Below, piece after piece: positions 1 through 6,697 of a DNA stretch of 16,368 bases. Position numbers and translations under genes: made by a program. Under the pieces are notes generated by a model that was not told the DNA's origin, did no database searches, and was given only the letters and a program-made list of their open reading frames with translations. The DNA is taken from positions 1 to 16,368 of the forward strand of contig NZ_CALHHT010000048.1 in NCBI RefSeq assembly GCF_938031315.1. Direction: 5' to 3'. The first letter of the stretch is position 1. Each line of letters begins with the position of its first letter. This DNA is from an uncultured Campylobacter sp. (lineage in GTDB: Bacteria > Campylobacterota > Campylobacteria > Campylobacterales > Campylobacteraceae).

Positions 1-701
1 TCATTCGAGCTCTCCATCTTATTATTTGCGTTTCTAACGGCCATAACGGCAAAAAACCAACCGCCGATACAAACGAGTAGTATGTATTGCAGCGCGGTAT
101 ATACCGCCGACATATTGGAAAAAAGCGTTGCATAATAAGCCAAATTTGCTTTATTCAGGTTATTTGCCGTTGCGGTTAGCTCGCGCCTCCCTTGAACGTC
201 TACCGTATTCGTTCCATATATGGCGCTAGGATTTTTAAGATGTAAGATCCCGGTAGTTTTTGTCTGAGAAAAATCTACTACGGCTGGATCTAGGGTTACT
301 ACGCCGGCAAGGAAGCGAGTAAGCGTCATCTGTTCCGGCTTATAGCCTAAGCTTGACCTATATGGCTTAATATCGCTTGATAAAAAACCATCATTTATCG
401 TTTGATTGGTTTCATCGATGCAGGTGGTATTCTTCGTATTGGCATTAATTCCTAGCGTATTACTAAAATCATCTTTTGGAACGATGATACAAGAGGTAAC
501 TCCGCTTTGCGGATCAAAGCCTACGACCAGTGCCTTAAATTTAGGGTCGACCTGCCTGCATTGCGGCTTACACTCACTTTTTATAACGTCGTCGTTTGTA
601 ACGAATAGCTCTTTTTCGTTAATTTCGCCTTGGCTTATGACTTCATCGGCGCAGGTGCAGGAGATTAACGCAAAAACTAAAAATAAAAACATCCTCTTCA
701 T
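1..701 (-). CDS. Exported N-terminus of a probable VirB6/DotA/TraY-like membrane protein (3' end outside window)
   Basis: The ATG at 701 follows an AGGATG ribosome site and lies 10 nt after the stop of the preceding gene. The frame stays open to the left edge, giving 233 complete codons. Residues 1-18 form a signal sequence with a possible lipobox (LISC, Cys15) or an ordinary cleavage after TCA. About 180 residues of periplasmic-type sequence follow, with cysteines at about 43, 47, 71 and 94 that could form disulfides. A strongly hydrophobic segment at about 199-222 (YILLVCIGGWFFAVMAV) suggests the start of a polytopic region. A signal peptide, an extended periplasmic domain and then late membrane segments is the plan of DotA/TraY and extended VirB6 proteins. 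The window has no other convincing large VirB6-type protein, so this assignment is reasonable but inferred from topology. The stop codon is not in the window. Confidence 0.6.
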   Translation of the reverse strand, partial: MKRMFLFLVFALISCTCADEVISQGEINEKELFVTNDDVIKSECKPQCRQVDPKFKALVVGFDPQSGVTSCIIVPKDDFSNTLGINANTKNTTCIDETNQTINDGFLSSDIKPYRSSLGYKPEQMTLTRFLAGVVTLDPAVVDFSQTKTTGILHLKNPSAIYGTNTVDVQGRRELTATANNLNKANLAYYATLFSNMSAVYTALQYILLVCIGGWFFAVMAVRNANNKMESSN

Positions 702-711
702 AAATCATCCT

Positions 712-1803
712 TTAGCGAATCAGTGCCTCTATCTCTTCGCGTGCGGCTCTTGCGTCAAATTTAGTGTTCATAATGATCGCTTTTTCAGCCGTTAAAGCTA
801 TAAGATCCTTTTTCTTGGCAAGCTCTTCATTCAAATCGCTTAAAATTTTCGCCTCTGTCCACATGCGCTTATTAATACGAAAAACGTTTTCGATCTTCAC
901 GTCCTCTCTGAGAATATCTATATACTCTCTAGTGGGGGTAGCAAGAAATTCTTTATTAAAAGCCAATTTTAAGGCCAAATCGGCTTTTTTGTGTGATTCA
1001 TCTTCTAAATAGCCTTGAACTTTTAAAACTTCTTGCTCTGCTATAGCCCTCATAGCATTTACGTCGGTAGTATTTTTCAACCTATTGCTTAGCATTACGC
1101 TAAATTTGTATGGAGAAAGCTCTACCGAAGTTTTTGTTGTGGCTTGAACGTTTAAAAACCTTATATTATCATATTCATCCGTATTTGCCGGTGCCCTTCC
1201 TACTATATCATCGATCGTTACCGTATCGATATTCTTTCTACCAAGGCTTTTGGCAATCCCTTTTATGAAATCGAGCTTCTCTTGATCGAATTGTAACAAA
1301 GCTGTATTCGCAGGGCTCTTCGCGGCAATAATTTTCTTAAAATCTCCGGGTTCTCCCGGCGCGTCGTAAGGCCTACCGCCTCCTCTTTTTTGGCCTAGGA
1401 TAAAAATATCGCTATCGTCGCTTCCGATACCGCCCATTCCCTCGTATTTGCTTCTATTGGCGCAATACTCTCTAATAAATTCGGTATTCGCCCAAATGGA
1501 GCTGCCCCTTCTATGAAGCCCCGGGATATTCGGGGCTAGCGAACAAACGTTTAACCCCGCCTCCAGATCCGGTACCAAACTACAAATATCATAATTTCTT
1601 CCCGATAAATCGTAACATCTGCCTATAGGGCTTTCTCTGATCTTCTCTATCGTTTTTTGTAGAGCGTCTAGGCTGTCGTTAATCTGATCTATCGTTCCGC
1701 CTATACCGCCTCTTTGCGTTTTACCCGGATTGACTCCTTCAAGCGGATTAGCGATTGCTATACTGCAAAACAAGGCCATAGCGATTAAAACCAACTTCTT
1801 CAT
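712..1803 (-). CDS. Exported protein of unknown function in T4SS operon
   Basis: A 363-residue protein whose ATG at 1803 has a strong AAGGAG site 4 nt upstream. Residues 1-18 (MKKLVLIAMALFCSIAIA) are a clear Sec signal peptide, so the mature protein is periplasmic or outer-membrane associated. It has a glycine-rich stretch near 28-36. A cysteine cluster lies between about 62 and 115 (GRCYD, YDICS, NVCSL, EYCAN), which could form two disulfides. The C-terminal half (about 235-363) is helical and charged and could form coiled coils. It lies between the coupling ATPase and a VirB6/DotA-like gene, so a structural or assembly role in the secretion channel is likely. I do not recognise a family. 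A very divergent TraW-, TraU- or VirB5-type protein cannot be excluded, but no diagnostic motif is visible. Confidence 0.7.
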   Translation of the reverse strand: MKKLVLIAMALFCSIAIANPLEGVNPGKTQRGGIGGTIDQINDSLDALQKTIEKIRESPIGRCYDLSGRNYDICSLVPDLEAGLNVCSLAPNIPGLHRRGSSIWANTEFIREYCANRSKYEGMGGIGSDDSDIFILGQKRGGGRPYDAPGEPGDFKKIIAAKSPANTALLQFDQEKLDFIKGIAKSLGRKNIDTVTIDDIVGRAPANTDEYDNIRFLNVQATTKTSVELSPYKFSVMLSNRLKNTTDVNAMRAIAEQEVLKVQGYLEDESHKKADLALKLAFNKEFLATPTREYIDILREDVKIENVFRINKRMWTEAKILSDLNEELAKKKDLIALTAEKAIIMNTKFDARAAREEIEALIR

Positions 1804-1839
1804 CTCTCACTCCTTTTCTCTAAATTTAGTGATTTCATT

Positions 1840-3690
1840 TTATGCCGCCTCCCTCTTTTCCTCATCAAGTCCTAGCTTTTTATATAACCTATACGCATCC
1901 ATCAAAAACTGCTTTTTAGGGATATACTGCGTAATCGGTATAGGGCTATTCATTAATTTTAGTTCAAATGAGATCTTTTTGCCATATTTGGCTAAGCTGC
2001 TCTCCGTAGTAGCCGTCGCCCGGTACATCTTTCCGTCGTTAAAGACCATCATCTCGCCATTATTCATACCGATGACCTCCTCATGCTTAATTGCATCTTC
2101 CTTTTCAACCCTGTAATGGTCTTCTGCACCTATTTGGCCTTTGATGCTTTCTCTTTTATCGACGTAATCCATATCAATAAAGCGCTTTTGCTTAATCATT
2201 TTATTGTAAAGTTCCGTGGTCTCCGGGTGAATATTTTTCATCAAAATATGTGTTCCCGTGGTATCGAAAATTTCACGTCTTTCCAAGCTCTCGCTGCCGA
2301 CTATTTTTCCTACGGAATCTATTTGCGCCGGGGATTGAAATATCGGAATGATTGAAATTCCTAAAGCGCGTGATTTTGACATAAGACGACCAAAGCCCTC
2401 TATGATATAAGATCCTATCTCGTCAAACCAGCAAACAAAAGGAATTTTCGGCTCTACCGCCTTTTCGGCTTTTTCGGCCGCCACCCCTTTTATTAAGCCT
2501 AAAATGAGTTTTCCAAGCTGTTTTGGTGTAGTATCGCTTGCCATAGTAGGAAGAGTAACAAAGATAAATTTGTTTTTTTGCACGGCCTCCCACATTGAGA
2601 TAGTAGGCGTTTGCGTATTAAAAACGCGACCGTAATCGCTTTTTAGACTGGTAATAATATCAATCCAAGCTTGAGCGGCCATACCGGCATCATAAGCCCC
2701 CTGCTCCCCGTTTGATAAAGCCTCTTGCATCCTTTTTCTAATCTCTTCGGGATCCGCTTTTAGAAATTTCTCAAATTGCATCGATAATGCCGTGCTGACA
2801 TAGCTCACAAAATCATCCAACGCATTGCTTAGATAGACTTTATCACGGTAGAGTATGGCACTTTCGACCACAGCGGCGAAGGGAATAAGGCGCGATAGCG
2901 CGGAAAAGTCTAACTTTAAATTTTCATTATCGCGCTGCCAAACAAGCAGCTTGAGGATATTTTTCATAAACCCCTTCTGTTTGGCCTTCCACTCATTTTC
3001 TTCGCCCTCAAGTAGCGCGATTAAAATTTCGTATAGCGCTTCGGCGCTGCCGCTTAAAAGCGGGTTGATGGTATGAGTATGATCCATATCCAAAAAATTG
3101 ATATGAATAAAATCATCCTCTCTGCCTATGGCAACGAAAAGAGCGTAAATTTCCTTTGCAAATTCAGCGGTGCCCTTACCATCTACGCAGAGTCCTCCGC
3201 CATCGTTTAAAACGTGCTGCTCGATCATTCCTTTCATAAATACCGATTTGCCGGCGCCAATCGTGGCCATAATAAGCATGTGGCGCTTGAATTGCTCTGC
3301 ACATAGCAGTAACGGCCGAACTATATTATTGGCTGCCCTAAACGATTTTAAAGCGCTGCCGTATAGGGTTTTGACCTCATAGCCGATATTTATCAAGTAG
3401 TTTTTGCCCGGTTTGTTTTCGGTGATATTTTCGTTCTTTGCCTTGCGTACCTTATCTCTACCTATATATATCGTCAATACAAGCATTACAGAGGATGTGG
3501 CCGTGGCCTTTGAAATGAAATTTAACGTAGGCGACGGATTTATGACCATAAAAATACTGGATATTATGCACGCAATAAAGACGGCATAGACAAAAAGCCG
3601 TATAGTCTCGTCTTTTGCTATTAAGGACTTTAAATTTTCTCTATCAGGCTTAAAAAACCGTTCTTTAACGAATTCCACTTCAGCTGCCAT
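1840..3690 (-). CDS. Type IV coupling protein, DotL/IcmO-TrbC(IncI)-like ATPase (TraG/VirD4 superfamily)
   Basis: This is the inner-membrane coupling ATPase that recruits substrate and feeds it to the T4SS channel. From the ATG at 3690 it has 616 residues. Two membrane segments lie at about 31-50 and 63-77, followed by the nucleotide-binding domain: Walker A TIGAGKS at 143-149, VDGKG at 169-173, Walker B FVCWFDEIG at 418-426 and the downstream PIFQSPAQ at 449-456. GREDDFIHINF (189-199), NPLLSGS (209-215) and WQRDN (251-255) are the pattern I associate with the DotL/IcmO and IncI TrbC branch rather than VirD4. I chose ATG 3690 because AAGGAG lies 5 nt upstream. In-frame ATG 3801 or TTG 3804 would add 37 or 38 very basic residues that look like a shadow of another frame. 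It is the most confident substrate-recruitment component here. Confidence 0.92.
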   Translation of the reverse strand: MAAEVEFVKERFFKPDRENLKSLIAKDETIRLFVYAVFIACIISSIFMVINPSPTLNFISKATATSSVMLVLTIYIGRDKVRKAKNENITENKPGKNYLINIGYEVKTLYGSALKSFRAANNIVRPLLLCAEQFKRHMLIMATIGAGKSVFMKGMIEQHVLNDGGGLCVDGKGTAEFAKEIYALFVAIGREDDFIHINFLDMDHTHTINPLLSGSAEALYEILIALLEGEENEWKAKQKGFMKNILKLLVWQRDNENLKLDFSALSRLIPFAAVVESAILYRDKVYLSNALDDFVSYVSTALSMQFEKFLKADPEEIRKRMQEALSNGEQGAYDAGMAAQAWIDIITSLKSDYGRVFNTQTPTISMWEAVQKNKFIFVTLPTMASDTTPKQLGKLILGLIKGVAAEKAEKAVEPKIPFVCWFDEIGSYIIEGFGRLMSKSRALGISIIPIFQSPAQIDSVGKIVGSESLERREIFDTTGTHILMKNIHPETTELYNKMIKQKRFIDMDYVDKRESIKGQIGAEDHYRVEKEDAIKHEEVIGMNNGEMMVFNDGKMYRATATTESSLAKYGKKISFELKLMNSPIPITQYIPKKQFLMDAYRLYKKLGLDEEKREAA

Positions 3691-3853
3691 TGCCGCTCCT
3701 TCTTTTTGAATTTTTATTTGTATCGACGCTGGTCTTTTCTTCCGAATTCTTTGAAATTTCCGCCTTGATCTCTTCAACGGCGGAGTAGTCTTCGACGTCA
3801 TCAAGCTTTTTAGCCGGTCCAGCCTTATGAATTAAAATTTTTAAATCCGATTC
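3680..3853 (-). pseudogene. Start-less 57-codon open frame between the nuclease-like gene and the coupling protein
   Basis: The frame beginning just after the TGA at 3856-3854 stays open for 57 codons and stops at TGA 3682-3680, overlapping the first codons of the coupling-protein gene. Its translation is protein-like and acidic (KKLDDVEDYSAVEEIK..., then a Ser/Asn/Lys-rich tail), unlike the very basic product of the overlapping frame. No ATG, GTG or TTG occurs in it. It is in phase with the preceding 181-codon gene, separated from it by TAA (3871-3869) and TGA (3856-3854). It may be a lost C-terminal extension of that gene, a small gene damaged at its 5' end, or a gene with an ATT start. The overlap with the next start resembles the coupled junctions elsewhere in the operon, which argues that this was once translated. 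Confidence 0.4.
3696..3701 (-). promoter_or_regulatory. Ribosome binding site that decides the coupling-protein start
   Basis: AAGGAG on the minus strand lies 5 nt before the ATG at 3690. The upstream in-frame candidates (TTG 3804, ATG 3801) have no comparable site, so 3690 is the preferred start. Confidence 0.8.
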
Positions 3854-3868
3854 TCAACGAAAATCAGC

Positions 3869-4414
3869 TTACTTTATTTCAACATTCTCGAGCTTTTTAG
3901 ACTCATAAAATTCCCGTACCGCCGGGTTTTTAAAAACCATTCTTGCATTAAGATTTCTATCAGAATAGAATGTTATAATAGACTTACCGGGGGAGGATAG
4001 AGGCGTACTCGAGTGACCCTCTCCCTCGTTTTTTTGCACATCTTTTATTTTAATTTTATCAATCACTACTCTAAATCTCACCTCGTTATTATCTTGCCAT
4101 TCATATATGATAGAGCCATTACTTTCCATTAAAGGTTCTTTAAATACTTCTGTATATTTTCTTAGGTTTATTCCCAAATTCAAAAGTTCTTCTAGGCTTA
4201 TTTCTCCATTTGAGCCATTTTTTAAATGATATTTTAAATGTTCTGCCCCTTTCCCCTTATCCATTTTTATATTGTGCCAGCCTTTTACATACATAACGAC
4301 TTCATTAATGATCGCATTCTCAACCATATCGATGTCGGAATTTAGCTTTACGGGCGTAGCTTTTTTGCCGTTAAAAGTAACGTTATAAATTCCTAGTTTT
4401 TCTTTATCTTTCAT
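3869..4414 (-). CDS. Candidate BECR-fold (barnase/EndoU/colicin E5-D/RelE-like) endoribonuclease
   Basis: A soluble 181-residue protein without a signal peptide. The ATG at 4414 shares one base with the stop of the preceding gene (TAATG) and has GAGGA upstream. The pattern resembles the phage MuF C-terminal/PBECR ribonuclease family often seen in Campylobacter mobile DNA: GKGAEHLKYHL at 54-64, a helix with EELLNLG, then IIYEW (102-106), RFRVVID (113-119) and SIITFYSDRNL (145-155). In that family the conserved His and the late Thr-x-Tyr region contribute to the active site. Here His59 or His63 and Thr148/Tyr150 are the visible candidates. If correct, it could cut RNA as a translocated toxin, an entry factor or part of a toxin-antitoxin pair. 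No immunity gene is recognisable. The family is recalled from pattern, not searched. Confidence 0.5.
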   Translation of the reverse strand: MKDKEKLGIYNVTFNGKKATPVKLNSDIDMVENAIINEVVMYVKGWHNIKMDKGKGAEHLKYHLKNGSNGEISLEELLNLGINLRKYTEVFKEPLMESNGSIIYEWQDNNEVRFRVVIDKIKIKDVQKNEGEGHSSTPLSSPGKSIITFYSDRNLNARMVFKNPAVREFYESKKLENVEIK

Positions 4415-4929
4415 TACAGATCCTCGTCTTCATTTGAGCTTACCGAATCATTATTCTTTGCTTCGTTTGCTTGAGCTTTTGTATATATGATATGTAGGTG
4501 TGGCTCATCTTGATTGAAGTGGTAGCCGCAAATAATCGCATCAAGCTCCAACGCGCCTATACAGAAATCAGCAAATTCCTTAAGCACCTTAAAAATTCCC
4601 TCTTTTGTATCGATACCTTCTAGCATACAAAGCTCTAAGATATTGTGGTATACGATTATATTTTCCACTCTATCAAAACCGCTGCTCTGGATCTCATCTA
4701 AAATTTGCGCATTGAGCTTGCGCTCCACAACCTCGCCTTGTAGCAATATCTCTTCACCCGGCCTATAATAGGCGTTAATTTGAGTTCGTTCATTGATATT
4801 TTTTGGAGTTGTATTGAAAAAATAGCCTAAAAAGTTCTTAGCGTGCAGATCGCTGCTAAAAACGGCATGAGGCGTCACCGCGAATTTAAGCCTTTTGGCT
4901 TTAATTAGTTTTCCGAATTCAAAGCTCAT
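4414..4929 (-). CDS. Small HUH-motif protein resembling the core of a MobV/Pre-type relaxase
   Basis: A 171-residue soluble protein whose first 11 nt overlap the end of the upstream gene. The key motif is H137-FNQDE-P143-H144-L-H146. MobV/Pre relaxases carry HxDExTPHxH, in which three histidines bind the metal, and the spacing H-x5-P-H-x-H is identical here. The preceding helix (about 113-125, IFKVLKEFADFCI) followed by a beta strand (AIICGYH) also fits the MobV layout. The N-terminal part has NINERTQINAYYR (44-56), which could correspond to the early MobV motif, but the match is weak. Typical MobV proteins exceed 350 residues and have a C-terminal coiled coil, which is absent. It may be a minimal relaxase, an accessory nickase, or a degenerate domain. 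Its place next to the coupling ATPase fits DNA processing. Confidence 0.5.
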   Translation of the reverse strand: MSFEFGKLIKAKRLKFAVTPHAVFSSDLHAKNFLGYFFNTTPKNINERTQINAYYRPGEEILLQGEVVERKLNAQILDEIQSSGFDRVENIIVYHNILELCMLEGIDTKEGIFKVLKEFADFCIGALELDAIICGYHFNQDEPHLHIIYTKAQANEAKNNDSVSSNEDEDL

Positions 4930-5911
4930 CTGTGGCCTCTTTATTTAGAATTTTTTCATAAAAAGCAATGGATTCTTCGATGCTTTCCGCACTCGGAGAT
5001 TCCTTATTTTCTCTGCTTAAAAGAAGCTGCTTAAGCTCTTTTTGTTCCTTAGTTTTTAAAAGCTCGGCCGCGTGCTTCTCCTCATCCAGCACCTCTTGCG
5101 GTATGAGATTTTTAAATAACGCGTACTTAAAATATAAACCCGCGCCGTGCCTTTTTACGGAATTTAGATCCGCATTATCCAAGGCGCCGATGAGCTCGCT
5201 TTGTGTGAAATTTCTCGCTAAAACTATCAAATTTGCGGTGCCTATATTGAAAGGCTTCGTAAATCTACACCATAGATCTATCAAAAAGTATTCCGCAATA
5301 TTGTCGTTTTCCTTTAAAATTCCTTCATAATCTATCGACATCTCGATAGAATCGTTAAATTCTTTGATTTTTTCATAAATTTTATTGTATAAGTTTATCT
5401 TACTTATCTCGGCTAAATTTGAAAGCCTCGTAAGCTCTAAATCCCTCATTTCGTGAAAAATATTACTCGTAAGATATTTTTCATCATTGCCGTAAATTCT
5501 ATAAAATTCCTTTGACGGCTTATTGAGGTGCGTCTCCACCCTATCGCTTTTGATCTCTCTTCGGTAGTTGAAAAAATCGATAATCTTTTGAGAGGGTATA
5601 TCCCAATAGCTCTCTTTCTTAGCTTTGATAAAATTTGGCGCCAAAGTCTCTTTCATAGAAATGCTACTTTGATTTTTTTTGACTACCTTGCGAACGTAGG
5701 AATAGAAATAGCTCGCCACGGCTATAAAAATGATATAAACCCAAGGGCTTGAATATTTTTCATCATTTAGCAGATAAGTGATCCAAATAATAATGATGCC
5801 TCCAAGCGCTATGGCTTTTGTAATTTTTGCCTCGTCTTTTGCGGCCGAATTTCCACTACCGAGCCAAAAAATCAAGCATACAATCGTAGCAAATATCGCA
5901 AGCCCCATCAT
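4919..5911 (-). CDS. Membrane-anchored cytosolic protein, possible DotM/TrbA-position partner of the coupling ATPase
   Basis: A 330-residue protein. The ATG at 5911 overlaps the previous stop by ATGA, with GGAG upstream. Three hydrophobic segments lie at about 2-18, 32-48 and 56-73; the rest (75-330) is soluble and charged, predicted cytosolic, with a coiled-coil-like Lys/Glu-rich region at about 278-300 (EEKHAAELLKTKEQKEL). I do not recognise a family by sequence. DotM/IcmP and IncI TrbA have N-terminal membrane segments, a cytosolic domain and similar length, and are encoded beside their coupling ATPase. The arrangement here is comparable, with two nuclease-like genes in between, so DotM-like function is an inference from topology and position. 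No catalytic motif is visible. Confidence 0.6.
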   Translation of the reverse strand: MMGLAIFATIVCLIFWLGSGNSAAKDEAKITKAIALGGIIIIWITYLLNDEKYSSPWVYIIFIAVASYFYSYVRKVVKKNQSSISMKETLAPNFIKAKKESYWDIPSQKIIDFFNYRREIKSDRVETHLNKPSKEFYRIYGNDEKYLTSNIFHEMRDLELTRLSNLAEISKINLYNKIYEKIKEFNDSIEMSIDYEGILKENDNIAEYFLIDLWCRFTKPFNIGTANLIVLARNFTQSELIGALDNADLNSVKRHGAGLYFKYALFKNLIPQEVLDEEKHAAELLKTKEQKELKQLLLSRENKESPSAESIEESIAFYEKILNKEATDEL

Positions 5912-6255
5912 TTTTCTCCCAAGAAGTCTGCATTGACTCCTTTTTGGATATTGTTCTCGCGGATCGATATACCCTTTTGCAGCAAGAAATTTATTTGTTT
6001 TTCGCTCATCAATCCGTCGGATTTGAGCTTTTGGATCTTCTCGAGTAGCTCATTTTGCTTGGCCAAAGCGGCGTTATATTCGATATACTTTTGCTCTAAC
6101 TTTTGTTGAGCTTGCATATTTCTTGCGTAACTACGCTCTATATCCGCAATGGCCTGAGTTTTATTTATAAAAATTATGGGCTGGCACGGAACTTTATAGC
6201 ATTTTGCATCCAGAATAGAAACTAGCAAAAGGCTTAAAAATATTAGAATTTTCAT
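5908..6255 (-). CDS. Short exported coiled-coil protein
   Basis: A 115-residue protein; the ATG at 6255 has GGAGGG at a good distance. Residues 1-17 (MKILIFLSLLLVSILDA) form a signal peptide. The mature start KCYKVPC has two cysteines that could pair. The remainder (about 32-95) is helical with heptad-like leucine, isoleucine and tyrosine spacing (RNMQAQQKLEQKYIEYNAAL...LLEKIQKL). It follows the pilin candidate. In many T4SSs the gene near VirB2 includes a VirB5/TrbJ-type helical periplasmic protein, so a minor pilus or tip role is possible. It is much shorter than typical VirB5 (about 200 residues or more), and no family signature is visible. Confidence 0.65.
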   Translation of the reverse strand: MKILIFLSLLLVSILDAKCYKVPCQPIIFINKTQAIADIERSYARNMQAQQKLEQKYIEYNAALAKQNELLEKIQKLKSDGLMSEKQINFLLQKGISIRENNIQKGVNADFLGEK

Positions 6256-6272
6256 AATATCCCTCCGTCAAA

Positions 6273-6302
6273 ATAAGAAGCGTCTTAGAAGGCGCTTCTT
6301 AT
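6273..6302 (-). terminator. Intercistronic hairpin just after the pilin candidate
   Basis: The inverted repeat ATAAGAAGCG / CGCTTCTTAT forms a perfect 10-bp stem with a 10-nt loop. It begins 2 nt after the stop codon of the pilin-like gene and ends 17 nt before the next start. On the transcribed strand it is followed by only a short T run (TTTT, then GACGG). It is therefore a weak or partial terminator, or an mRNA 3'-end stabiliser, that would allow more pilin than downstream protein. Confidence 0.6.
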
Positions 6303-6304
6303 AG

Positions 6305-6697
6305 TTATTTCGCGCTTAATGCCGACTTCCAATAGTCCCATACTACCTGGAGTCCTTTCATACTATCGCCCATTAGCACTCTACCCAAAACAGCATCGGC
6401 CAAAATACCGACGAAAGCGCCCAATACGCTGGCTACAACGCACGCAATGACAATTTTATAGGTATCGCCCTGCTGCTCGCTTTCTTTTTTGGATTGTTTA
6501 AAAGCTATGCCTAAACCCGTGAAAAATAAAAGCACCGGAGCCCAAGCCATGGCAGCTCTTATACCGCTTCCAGATGTTGTTGAGACGGATGAGTCAAGGT
6601 TTTTAACTACATTGTCTACTCCGTCAAATTCCCCGGCCGCATAAGCTACGCCTACTCCAAAAAGTAATAACGCAAAAAATATAATGCGTTTTTTCAT
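6305..6697 (-). CDS. VirB2-like pilin candidate (or IcmD/TraR-type small membrane protein)
   Basis: A 130-residue protein. The ATG at 6697 shares one base with the preceding stop (TAATG), with AAGGAT upstream. The signal peptide is residues 1-20 or 21 (cleavage near AYA-AGE). The mature part has two hydrophobic helices at about 48-67 (AAMAWAPVLLFFTGLGIAF) and 81-107 (KIVIACVVASVLGAFVGILADAV), joined by a short polar loop rich in Lys, Glu and Gln. A long signal, two helices and Gly/Ala-rich composition match VirB2/TrbC prepilins, and also IcmD/DotP and IncI TraR. The hairpin directly downstream suggests high or differential expression, which fits a pilin. VirB2 against IcmD cannot be settled by eye. 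Confidence 0.65.
   Translation of the reverse strand: MKKRIIFFALLLFGVGVAYAAGEFDGVDNVVKNLDSSVSTTSGSGIRAAMAWAPVLLFFTGLGIAFKQSKKESEQQGDTYKIVIACVVASVLGAFVGILADAVLGRVLMGDSMKGLQVVWDYWKSALSAK

Noticed and set aside
3691..3804. N-terminal extension of the coupling protein from TTG 3804 or ATG 3801
   Set aside because: The extra 37-38 residues are extremely basic and unlike family N-termini, no ribosome site precedes these starts, and AAGGAG precedes ATG 3690. Another frame in the same stretch reads as better protein.
3691..3868. Internal promoter in the largest gap
   Set aside because: I could not find a convincing extended TATAAT-type -10 with the T-rich upstream periodicity expected in Campylobacter; the A/T runs near 3827-3845 are not specific enough.
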